Shown piece after piece: positions 35,340 through 45,771 of a DNA stretch of 64,000 bases. Positions within the stretch are counted from its first letter, which is position 1. The number at the start of each line of letters is the position of its first letter. A program made the position numbers and the translations under genes. The notes beneath the pieces were generated by a model. The model saw only the letters and a list, made by a program, of their open reading frames with translations. It did not search any database and had not been told where the DNA came from. Source of the stretch: Membranipora membranacea (lineage: Eukaryota > Bryozoa > Gymnolaemata > Cheilostomatida > Membraniporidae); contig OU612069.1 of the NCBI GenBank assembly GCA_914767715.1, positions 22,937,387 to 23,001,386 on the forward strand, given 5' to 3'.

Positions 35340-36150
35340 TTTTATGCATATTTTCAGAGTGCAGTGTTCTTGCATTATTGTGATATTATCTTATCCACAA
35401 GATCACGCACCTTTATCTAACATTAATTGCAGGGTTCGAATATTGTAGAATGTACAATCCCTTTGTTTCTGTAATTGGAGAGGGACTGTGCTTTTACCGT
35501 CTACCCAATATTATTTTTGTGTGACTGAAACAATTTCTTCCAATGCCTACTTGATAGAAGGCTAACATAAAAATGAATATCTATTTTTTGAATGAGTGGG
35601 TGTTTTTCAAGCGATAACTGTACTTAACGTCCTCTTTTGAATTCTATTTCTTGTGTATATCTATCTTTGTTTGTTTATGAGGTAAAAATTTGTTTCCCTC
35701 TTTTGTTTTGTAAAAAAACTTTTGTTGAAGTGTCAATAAAAATCTGATAATACTGAGCACTAAATTTGCGCTTTCTCTGTATGAAAATAACATTGAAAGA
35801 AATGTGACTGAAGCTCTTGAATGCTTGATCAACAGTCCTAGTCTGTCTTCATAAGCTATGCTGGATGGCGAGGGGGGGAGGGGCAAACCTTCTCAACTCT
35901 TGTGACCGAGCTGTTGAGTCCTCTTCTTGATATCGTGTAGAAATTCAATTAGATCCTAGGATAATTTGGATTTGAAACGAATTTTGATAATTTGATAACA
36001 TATTTATCGCATGTTTGCAGGAGTCTAGTACATACATATCTTTAACTCATGAACCCCCTTTAAACATGGGAGTAATGTGAACAGTACAAGTATTATATCT
36101 TTTGCAACAAGCATTATTCCGCAAGGAGCTTGAGTGGGAAATCCTGCTTC
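35340..36150. other. No gene recognised
   Basis: 3' flank of the 298-codon gene. No further exon or repeat before the host repeat of the MITE. Confidence 0.4.
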
Positions 36151-36156
36151 AATCTT

Positions 36157-36660
36157 AAAGTGACTAGGAAAGCAAAACACAACCACTGTTCATATTAAAG
36201 CTTCGCCATTGCAATGAACAAAATTAGTAAATTCTTTCGCACAAGGATATAATTGAATGATGTAACCGAATTTAAAGTGTGAAAATCTAGGGTCTAGAAG
36301 GGTCTACCCGCCTACAGTATATTATCTCCCCTGTAACGGATTCACATTTAAATGATGATCCACTTACAGTATATCAGTGAGCCTAGCCCGGGCTTACCTA
36401 GAACAGTTACAAGGCTGCTCTACTTTCACTGGAAATTATCATAAAACAGTATTGGACAACAGTAGCGTAGTCAAAAATATTTAAGTGTTGACCCATAGCA
36501 GGGGAGATAACATACTCTACACCCTTCTAGACCCTGGATTTTCGCACTTTAAATTAGGTTGCATCATTCAATAATGTACTTGTGCGAAAAAATTTACTAA
36601 TTTTGTTCATTGCAACTCAGTTCATTAAAGTCAATTTTGGCAAATCTTAGGCTAAGAAGT
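36157..36660 (+). repeat. Host repeat interrupted by the MITE
   Basis: 36157-36210 plus 36616-36640 together match the inverse complement of 40261-40348 (CTAGGAAAGCAAAA, then AACC(A/T)CTGTTCATAT, then CTCAGTT). Confidence 0.6.
36209..36615. mobile_element. Fold-back MITE, about 405 bp
   Basis: The left arm 36209-36333 and right arm 36499-36615 are inverse complements (starting TTGCAATGAAC), with a non-repeated loop of about 165 bp. It interrupts a repeat whose uninterrupted form is seen in inverse orientation at 40261-40348. No coding frame: a non-autonomous element mobilised in trans. Confidence 0.85.
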
Positions 36661-37180
36661 TGTCTTCTCTTATTGTTGAAATTTGGTGGCTCATTTGCAG
36701 TATAGAGTTATCACCCCATCTATCTATCTCTGTAAAACATTTTAGTTTCAAGCATGTGGCTAGACTGCTTCACAGAGTAAAGGGGTACAGAGTAAATTTT
36801 TTAACAATAGTCAAAGACAGAGTTTTATACTCCTTGGTCAAGGTGCCTGCAAGCTTGCAAGTTATGTGAAGCTTGATGCCAAAAACTCCTTTCATCTATT
36901 TGTCACAATTATAGGGTTCTGGAGAATGAACTGAATTCAGGCTCTACCATAAAAATTTCTTTTTGTACAGCCTTACTCCCCAATCAGACTTGATTTTTTA
37001 TGCTTAAACTACACCTAACTATTCTAGCTAAATTGATAAGGTGGGTATAGCTAGGAAGGCAGTATTGTGGCAGTGTTTACAATAGGATTAACTATTACAA
37101 TCCTTGAATGATGCTGCCACAATGTACCCTTGGTCTGTGCAATCATTGAACCTTAAATTTATATAAAGGGCCTCATATCA
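36660..37180. other. No gene recognised
   Basis: AT-rich spacer between the MITE and the 1 kb duplication; an open frame near 36660 has no ATG. Confidence 0.35.
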
Positions 37181-37185
37181 AATGT

Positions 37186-38172
37186 ATCTGCGGTCCATCG
37201 TCTACTGGGCTTTGGTTGGCACCCAGGTGTGCTCCGACCTGCCTGCAAACAGAGAGCAACCTGGCGCAGATATTGTGGCCTGGCCACTAAGGCAACTAAT
37301 TTCGCCGCCTATGCTCCTGGATGTGGCTTGTGACAAGACATCTGATTCAAATCAACCTTCAATTTTAATCAGATGTAATAATGCCTTAATACATGAATAT
37401 CATAAAAAGCAACAAGTCTTGAGACACAAAGATTATCCTCAGGTTTTGCTATTCTAATATTACATTGCCTTTAAATCCTTTGAGAAGATAAACAAGGCTC
37501 AACAGTAACAAATTCTTTCCCTGTAATGAATGACAGAAAATGCAATACAACTGGTTGTTTACAATTAAGATTTCTTGAGGGATTAGAAAATTTACTCTGA
37601 GAAAACAATGTCTGTAATTGCTCTAACTGATATCTTCATCCAGCTTAGGTCTCAATTGTACTTGGATCATTTCAATGCACTGCATGAAGAACTGCTTCCA
37701 ATTTTGTGTGGGGGCCATCTCAGATTTGTTGTTTATCGAGGCAGCCGACCTGTTTGGCTAACTGAATCCTCAAAAGTAACAACATTATAACTTGTTGCAG
37801 TATAGATGCAGTCCCAGGGCACCCTCTACTTGATTGTGCAATATCTCCCGGAAGAAGGTTTACCCGGCTAGCCAAGAGTGAAGTGATCGCAACCTTATAT
37901 CACTTTTTTAGAAGCATGGACCATGGTTTTGTTGAGTAAAGAGAGTGTGGATAATTGAATGTTGACAAGGTATCATGGACGATTTCAAAAATTTAAATTA
38001 ATGAGCAGCCAGCCATTAGAGCCTATTGATTCAACATAATATGATGTGAAAGTTTAGATGCAATAAAATTGGTATAGAAAAACAGGGTGCAATCAATATG
38101 GGCCAATTTTTGTGTCAGCACTGGGGTTTCGGGCTTGGAATACTGATTGTAAAATATATGTTTCGACTGAGC
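37186..38172 (+). repeat. 1 kb tandem duplication, copy 1
   Basis: Begins with a GC-richer block (GGCACCCAGGTGTGCTCCGA at 37218) and continues to GGGTTTCGGGCTTGGAATAC near 38125. Copy 2 follows directly. Confidence 0.9.
37608..37790 (+). CDS. Possible small ORF in the duplication, intact only in copy 1
   Basis: ATG at 37608, 60 codons, reading I-F-I-Q-L-R-S-Q-L-Y-L near the start. The same frame in copy 2 (38594 onward) is stopped by TGA near 38723. No known domain. The difference argues that the frame is not under strong selection, so it may be chance. Confidence 0.2.
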   Translation: MSVIALTDIFIQLRSQLYLDHFNALHEELLPILCGGHLRFVVYRGSRPVWLTESSKVTTL

Positions 38173-38194
38173 AGCAATTACAAATTATCTAGCA

Positions 38195-39495
38195 CTGGGC
38201 TTTGGTAGGCACCCAGGTGTGCTCCGACCTGCCTGCAAACAGAGAGCAACCTGGCGCAGATATTGCAACCTGGCCACTAAGGCATCGATCTTTGCCGCCT
38301 ATGCTTCGGGATGTGGCTTGCGACAAGACATCTGATTTAAATCAACCTTCAATTTTAATCTGATGTAATAATGCCATAATACATAAATATCATAAGAAGC
38401 AACAAGTCTTGAGACACAAAGGTTATCCTCAGGTTTTGATATTCTAATATTACATTGCCTTTAAATCCTTTGGAATAGATAAACGAGACACAACAAATTC
38501 TTTCCCTGTAATGAAAGACAGAGACTGCAATACAACTGGTTGTTTTCAAATAAGATTTTCTTGAGAGATTAGAAAATTTACTCTGAGAAAACAATGTCTG
38601 TAATTGCTCTAACTGATATCTTCATCCAGCTTAGGTCTCAATTGTACTTGGATCGTTTCAATGCACTGCATGAAGAACTGCTTCCAATTTTGTTTGGAGG
38701 CCATCTCAGATTTGTTGTTTATTGAGGCAGCCTACCTGTTTGGCTAACTGAATCCTCAAAAGTAACAACATTATAACTTCTGGCAGTATAGATACAGTCT
38801 CTGGGCACGATTTTGAAAAAATGTACAAATTCAACCGTAACATGAATGCTGTAAATGGTTATTTCAGGACTGCAATTCACAAAGAATATTATGTGTGTTA
38901 TTAGGGGTGAGCCCTCCAGACACACAGTCATCATAATCCTATACGCATCCAGCATATTTACATTAGTGTTTTTCAATGATAAAAATATTGGGATGACATT
39001 CGTTTAAAATTTAAGCTCAAACATTTGGGTGTATTTTGAAAATGCTATCATTGAACAGTATCCACTGAAAAAGCCAAATCCAAACCATGTTTCGGAATAT
39101 AGAAACATACGAAGTGAGGATGGTATAGCATAAACACCTCTCCCCCGAGCACTGTCTTCTTGATTGTGCAATAACTCCCGGAAGAAGGTTTACCCGGCAA
39201 GCCAAGAGTGAAGTGATCGCAACCTTGTATCACTTTTTAGAAGCATGGACCATGGTTTTGTTGAGTAAAGAGAGTGTGGATAATTGAATGTCGACAAGGT
39301 ATCATGGTCGATTTCATGTAAATTTATGAGCAGCCAGCCAATTGAGCCTATTGATTCAACATAATATGATATGATATTTTAGATGCAATATAATTGGTAT
39401 AAAAAAACGGGGCACACTCAATATGGGCCAATTTTTGTAACAGAACTAGGGTTTCGGGCTTGGAATACTGGTCGGAAAATATATTTGGTCTGAGC
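38195..39495 (+). repeat. 1 kb tandem duplication, copy 2, with 335 bp of extra sequence
   Basis: Matches copy 1 throughout, except that about 38818-39155 has no counterpart there. The extra piece is either an insertion in copy 2 or a deletion in copy 1. Confidence 0.9.
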
Positions 39496-40260
39496 AGGAA
39501 TTACAAAATAATATCTAACGCTGCATATATAAATCAAAAATTCTATCGAGGTAAAAGTGCAGATATGACTGGTTAAAAGTGCAATACTACAAGACAAACA
39601 GAGTATCAAATCAGATATAGATTCTGGAAATTTCTGAATATGTATGTAGAATGATGAAGATTAATTATTTTGAGGTGTATAGTCATTCTGATAGAATTTG
39701 ATGGGTGTCTGATGGGTCACCACAATCTATACTGAAACTTATATCAATCAACAGAAATATTCTTTTGTTTAAGTTCAGTATAGCATCTCCATTGTCTTTT
39801 GTAAATTGCTCCACTCCTTTGATAAAAGGCAATTAAAATTTGTTTGAAACTGTACACAATGGCATAGAAACTACTAATATATAGGCTCTTTGCACTGCCT
39901 TGCGCAACATTGCCACTGCACTGATGGATGAAATAAACTCCGTAATGAAAAAGTAAATCGCAACTTTAAATATGTTAAAAAAATATTTCAAACATGCCCT
40001 GAAAAGCTCATTTAGATAATGTGATGAACTGGTGCTCCAAAAAATACCAGATCTCTGTGAGTTACCATGTCAAAATTTAATTCTGCCCAAACAGAAAAAC
40101 ATGAACTTGGAGCTCTTTGTCAGATTTGGAGTTTTTTACAGAAAAATAAATGAATAGTTAGCTGATTGACTAATGATCCAGGTGACCAAATGTGGTTATT
40201 CTGAATTAAAAACTGTAGGAAGGAGATAGCTTTTGGAAAAGTAAGGAGGAGATAACTACA

Positions 40261-40348
40261 ACTGAGAATTTTTGACTCTAAATAACTGAGAATGGTAAAG
40301 CTTTGATATGAACAGAGGTTGTTTTTTGCTTTCCTAGACACTTTAATA
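40261..40348 (-). repeat. Uninterrupted copy of the MITE host repeat
   Basis: The inverse complement runs through CTAGGAAAGCAAAA, GTTCATAT, CTTTACCATT and CTCAGTT without a break, whereas at 36.2 kb about 405 bp of MITE sits between CCATT and CTCAGTT. Confidence 0.6.
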
Positions 40349-41177
40349 CAATTTTCTTGCCATACAATTTGGCAAGATATTGAAAAAAATGTGATATGAT
40401 AGGCATGAAGCAGTTATAGCATAAGTTGTTAGGGCAATGATTAGGTTTGATTGGAGGATACTGATCAAATATTATACCACATTGATATATGTTGTGTAAA
40501 AGTCACTGAGTGTACCCAGTTGTAGCCGTCATGTTTAGAAATAAGGTGTTTTATTTACATTACATTACATTACATGTATGAGCAGTCTTATGGCTAGGCT
40601 TGTTCTTGTGGGATACACAGTAGTGCTATTGCTGACCGCCTTTTGAAAAAATGTGATAAGGTATTTTGCTAAGAGCATAAAGTCTGGTTCTCAGCTGACT
40701 ATATTAAACACTCATCATTCACTTATCAAACTGATTTGGAGAAAAATTGCGGATATGCTGCCGCTGACAAGATCATTCCAACTGGGTACAAACATTTCAT
40801 TGAATTAATCACCTTATTTTACTCTGGAAACACCCCTTTTCAAAAATATTACCATTTAACATTTTTTTCGATTTTAAACAAATTGCAGATATGCTGCCGC
40901 TGACAAATGACCGTTTCCGCCGAGGACACCCAAATTTCTAGATTTAGCATGTTTTACTACTCTATATTAACACCTTTTGCGTTTCCTGCCAACAAAAATG
41001 TCTGCGTCATCTATTTTTACTTATACTGATAATTCTCATGACTCATGGGTGGGGTAAACATTTTTCGATCTCCAAAGGTTATCACTGCCACATAGAATGT
41101 TCGGCATAACATTTGATACTACATTATACATAGCAGATAAGACAAAACAATATAAAGATCACAGAATAAGGATATAT

Positions 41178-41203
41178 AGAGTAAGGATATATATCCTTAC
41201 TCT
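41178..41203. other. Perfect 26 bp palindrome
   Basis: AGAGTAAGGATAT followed at once by its inverse complement. It is preceded by a partial direct copy (ATAAGGATATATAGA). Confidence 0.7.
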
Positions 41204-42319
41204 GCCATAATATCTAAACATGTTGTAACTAAGTATGCACACCTGTTATGAGAAATCCTCTGGTCATATGACTAGAATAGATCAATATCTTATCTCTGAT
41301 GGATTACTGATAGATAGTATCACAAGTATCACAAGTGTGTGTGTGTGGCTAACAAACCAATTCTCTTACCGTAAAACCTTACAAAAATATCACCAGACTT
41401 GGGAGTGAATTGTTGCATTCTCAAAAATAGTTTGCTTCACATTGACAAGACAACACCCCCCCATGTCACCACACACCTATGGGTGCTTATTAATCATTTC
41501 AAAGACACAGCATCTGTGATCAATCTGTACAGTTATTATCTATGGCCAACAAAAGGAAAACAGATTCAGATATAAGCAGCATCTACAGGTGATATTCACC
41601 TTCACTTACGAGGTTGGTGGCTTTATAAGAGGTTTTACAATGTATAACAGAGATGGTTGATATTGAAAGGCCACTTCAGCTATCCCACCGTATTTGGATC
41701 AATTCAACCAGTATAGGATAAACAATGCCGTCCCAGTTTGTTCATTTAATGGGGATGGATATTCACAGATAACCACATGGTTGCGTGGATGAGTTGAGAG
41801 AATTGATAAATCAAAAACTTAGTTATTTATGTAATGCATGTATGTGTCAGATGACATTTTCTTATGTAATCATCATGAAGGACATCATGTTTTATAATTA
41901 CCTTAGTGTATAAGAGCAACCATATTTTCTTCCGAATGTGCAACGATCACTTACACAACATGGTATTGAAGTATCCTTATTCTCAAATGATTTATTATCA
42001 AGTGCGACAGTACAAAACTAAAGGTCAATCACATATCATATAAAGACGCAGACCATATATATATATATAATATTCAACAAATACATTTCTGTACCAGACC
42101 TTGAGCCGAAACCATACAATTGGTAACATATCATAACCTGGATTAGAAGTCCCATAAAAATATGACACCTGTCAAAACTGATTACCCTTGCACCTATTAT
42201 TGGTCATTATTAGTTTCAAAAAGCGGAGAAAAACAATGAGCTTACAAAAGTCATAAGCTAAGACTAAGGGTGAACTCTAGGTAACCAGACATTATAACAC
42301 AAATAGCACTGGTTTCTGA

Positions 42320-42596
42320 TTATATTTTTTTTCTCATAAGTTCCATTGTCATCCACATGTTGTCAATTTGAATAGCTATGGTGATCTGTTTCGGCGTGAT
42401 TATTATAGGCTTGACCTGCTTGTTGTGAGAGCTCTGCTGCTTGTTCGCTGGCTTCGAATTGATGATATGAGAACCAAAGACTTTAAAGTTATAGATATGA
42501 GATGAGTTCTGACAGTAGTGTGGTAGAGTATTCTTTAGATAATTAAGCTTGCACACTGTACTGTGAAGACAGGAGATCACCATTAACCCACATAAT
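42320..42596 (-). CDS. Possible exon of a secreted or membrane protein
   Basis: A minus-strand acceptor (TTTGTTTTACAG) is followed by about 91 open codons to TAA. An ATG four codons in would give a hydrophobic start (M-V-I-S-C-L-H-S-T-V-C), then a polar, Asn/Gln/Lys-rich tail. It could be a terminal exon or a small secreted protein. No family recognised and no upstream exon seen. Confidence 0.35.
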
Positions 42597-42829
42597 CTGT
42601 AAAACAAAACAAAGCAAAGTTAGTTTATATTCAATTATTACTAAGAGCTTAAACTGAGACCGAACGGATACATACTTAGGCATTCAGTGCATGGTGAAAG
42701 GTAGTTTAGGTTAAGGCTTAATCGTCATAGGTAATCATTATTGAAATTTATCTAGACACAGGCTATATGGTGATGGAAAATAGTAATATTGTAGTAAATA
42801 GAGGGAATAATACACTGAGGACGGATTGA

Positions 42830-43200
42830 AATAATAACAAAACATAATCACAGGGCCATAAGAAATCTGGGCACGTGCAACAACCCGTGGAGAATCAAAT
42901 AACGGGAAAACAACAGAAGTCACAAAACATCTTCAAAATAACCACAGAGTCACGAGATCTTTGGGCACGTGAATCAACCCTGGAAAGATTGCGAAATTAG
43001 AAAACCAATATATTGCACCATAGAAAACAAGTGCAGTTGACACCATAAGCTATTTTGAAAATAACGAGCAATAGAAGTCACTAAAGATCTTCAAAACAAC
43101 CCTGGAAGGATTGCAAAATCAGGAAAACCAACAGATTACACCATGGATAAACAGGTGCACTTGACACCATAAATTACCTAAAAATAATCGAAACAGAAAT
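42830..43200. repeat. Degenerate tandem repeats beside the satellite
   Basis: Words such as GGGCACGTG(C/A)A, AGAAGTCAC, ATCTTCAAAA and TGACACCATAA recur two or three times in the same order, with a unit of roughly 100-130 bp. Confidence 0.55.
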
Positions 43201-43409
43201 GAGGGAAGGTCAAGCAAAGGACAGACTAACTATGTTTTGACAGCTAGATAATTAAAACTGACAAAACACGCAAATCAAAAGAGAGTAATGACGAAATTGA
43301 GGCTAAAACCAATAACAAGGTAAACACCTTTACACCTGTAAATGCAAACGTTGCACAATAACAGGACAGCAAACCAGCACTATAAAAGCCTGATGGACAC
43401 TTGTAAAAT

Positions 43410-43625
43410 TCAGTCAGCGCCAGGAGGCGGGTTCACGACATACAGCGTTACACATCTAATCAGATAACTATCTGATTCACTCAGCCCAAGGAGGCCTATT
43501 CTTCAACAAGAAGATAACAGATTCAGTCAGCGCCAGAGAGCGGGTTAACGACGTACAGCATTACAGATTTAATCAGAGAATTATCTGATTCAGTCAGCCC
43601 AAGGAGGCACATCTACAGAGAGGAA
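43410..43625 (+). repeat. Two-copy repeat with CAGTCAGCGCCAG(G/A)(A/G)
   Basis: ATTCAGTCAGCGCCAG, GCGGGTT, ACGAC, TACAGC and TATCTGATTCA occur twice at about 115-120 bp spacing, directly before the satellite array. Confidence 0.75.
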
Positions 43626-43679
43626 AATTGTCTAAAAACTTTAGACACATTCAGCCAACAGAGCTTTTGGCAAGATATA

Positions 43680-44225
43680 CAGAGATACAAATACCGCGAT
43701 TCACAGCGAGGAACCTAGTCTAACATAGCTTAGATAAAAGAGATACATATACCGCGATTCACAGCGAGGAACCCAGTCTAACATAGCTTAGATACAAATA
43801 CCGCGATTCACAGCGAGGAACTTAGTCTAACATAGCTTAGATATAAAGAGATACATATACCGCGATTCACAGCGAGGAACCTAGTCTAACATAGCCTAGA
43901 TAAAAGAGATACATATACCGCGATTCACAGCGAGGAACCCAGTCTAACATAGCTTAGATACAAATACCGCGATTCACAGCGAGGAACCCAGTCTAACATA
44001 GCTTAGATACAAATACCGCGATTCACAGCGAGGAACCCAGTCTAACATAGCTTAGATACAAATACCGCGATTCACAGCGAGGACCTTAGTCTAACATAGC
44101 TTAGATATAAAGAGATACATATACCGCGATTCACAGCGAGGAACCTAGTCTAACATAGCCTAGATATAAGAGATACATATACCGCGACTCACAGCGAGGA
44201 ACCCAGTCTAACATAGTTTCAATAC
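43680..44225 (+). repeat. Satellite array, ten units in two length variants
   Basis: CCGCGATTCACAGCGAGGA occurs ten times (one with T to C), followed each time by A-(C/T)-(C/T)-(C/T)AGTCTAACATAG. Units of about 49 bp (spacer AGATACAAATA) alternate irregularly with units of about 58 bp (spacer AGATAAAAGAGATACATATA). The copies are nearly identical, so the array is young or being homogenised. Not a CRISPR: the whole unit repeats, including the 'spacer'. Confidence 0.9.
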
Positions 44226-44239
44226 ACAGAGATATCACA

Positions 44240-45145
44240 CTGAATATCACACTGAATTCGAGGTCATCTGCACCAAGGGTAAGATCTTATTATAAAGATT
44301 TTGAATGTTTATGTATTTTTATGACTAAATGATAAATGCTAAGATATTATTGTAAAATTATTGATTGATTTATTGCCTGACGAATAGAACCATATTTATA
44401 TTTTGTTATTATTGTTTAAAATAAATCCTTGAGCAATTCCACCGAGAATTGCACCAAACTCAAATCTAAACCAGTGCTCAGTAGTTGAGGCTAGCGCACA
44501 TTGTACGATAGTAGCTCTACTTACCGCTGAGGTATTGTTGATCAACAGTTCAGTTGTGTTTTTTGAAGTCTCTCTTTAATAACCGAATTATCAGCAATTA
44601 TAAGTCCAGATCTGCTACCATTGCATTTGCACTACTTGAACCATACATATCGCGGATTCTAAAACAGAAAATTGGAGGATATTTTATTATTTGGGATTTC
44701 AGACAAGGAGTGAACAACTCCAAAATACAGTCCGATTAATCAAACACAAAATTCATTCACCATAACAAATCAAAAATTCCATGCTGATATATGTACCAAA
44801 ACTAGCGCTAACATTTGTGGATATTTAAATTCTTAAGAAAAGAAAAACATATAATATATAATATAATACTGATAAGCCATAGTAACAGAAACTAATTTGT
44901 ACAAATGTGTGGACACAAAGTTCCCTTAATACATGCAGATGTGAAATTTTCTGAACATGTTGATCATGTAACATTCACATTTTCACAACAGAGTAAATAT
45001 ATAAAAATAATTAACTCATGCTGATTTTCTATGATTTAATGTATGTCTATAATGGTTCGGCAATTCACAGGATGCATTCTCATTTTGCTACCCTTCTACC
45101 GTTAATGATAAACATAACTCTTTGATTGCTCAGGCTACTACTACT
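44240..45145. other. No gene recognised
   Basis: AT-rich; nothing supported between the satellite and a LINE fragment. Confidence 0.4.
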
Positions 45146-45149
45146 GGTA

Positions 45150-45535
45150 CCATATAAATTTAATTTATCACATAGTTATGTCCATGTCCATGTCTTGACA
45201 TAAGGATTCCATAGCCGTCATGCTAGACTCACTTTATATTTATCAGAAAGCAGCTCTAAGAAACTATTGCAAATATTCATTAAAAAACCAGTTCAATTAT
45301 CAAATTATTTTTTCTTATGTCGTACCTTAAAAATATTGTCACTTCCTAGTCTCCTTATATATTCTAGTTCTCTCTATACCTACAGAATATTGACATATGA
45401 CATCACACCAAGCAATATAAACGATATTTTTCTTTCTAGAATTCAAAGATACCCCAAGCGTGATATATTTGATCATTCACCTCCTGTAGGCCAGCAGCAG
45501 CACCTCACTATTGTTTCATTGCCTGTAAGGATGAT
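45150..45535 (+). mobile_element. LINE C-terminal fragment, degenerate
   Basis: Y-L-Y-Q-K-A-A-L-R near 45235 and, after a shift, R-T-L-K-I-L-S-L-P-S-L-L-I-Y near 45325 match the order seen at the C-terminus of CR1-like LINEs. Short and frame-broken. Confidence 0.5.
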
Positions 45536-45771
45536 GAACAGAGAAAATTAATAGCAAATAATCAAATGATATTTATTATTGTTAGGATTTTTGAATGGTA
45601 CTATTCCATAAGTGGGGCAATGAATAAATGTTTTGTTAAAATTATTTTCCAAGGCAGACTCTACAATATTTCTGCAGAACTAACTTGCAAAAGTTACCTG
45701 GCAACAGCAAATCGAAATAGATAATTTTGATGATTAGCCAATGACAGTGCAGAGCATTTTGTTTATAAAAG

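Larger units (their letters stand above)
39500..42315. other. No gene recognised
   Basis: Long AT-rich stretch. It holds the MITE-free host repeat (40261-40348, listed separately), a four-fold CATTA run near 40558-40575 and a 26 bp palindrome at 41178-41203. No exon supported. Confidence 0.4.

Noticed and set aside
43680-44225. CRISPR-like look of regularly spaced identical words
   Set aside because: The spacers are themselves repeated in two forms, so this is a satellite; the genome is eukaryotic.
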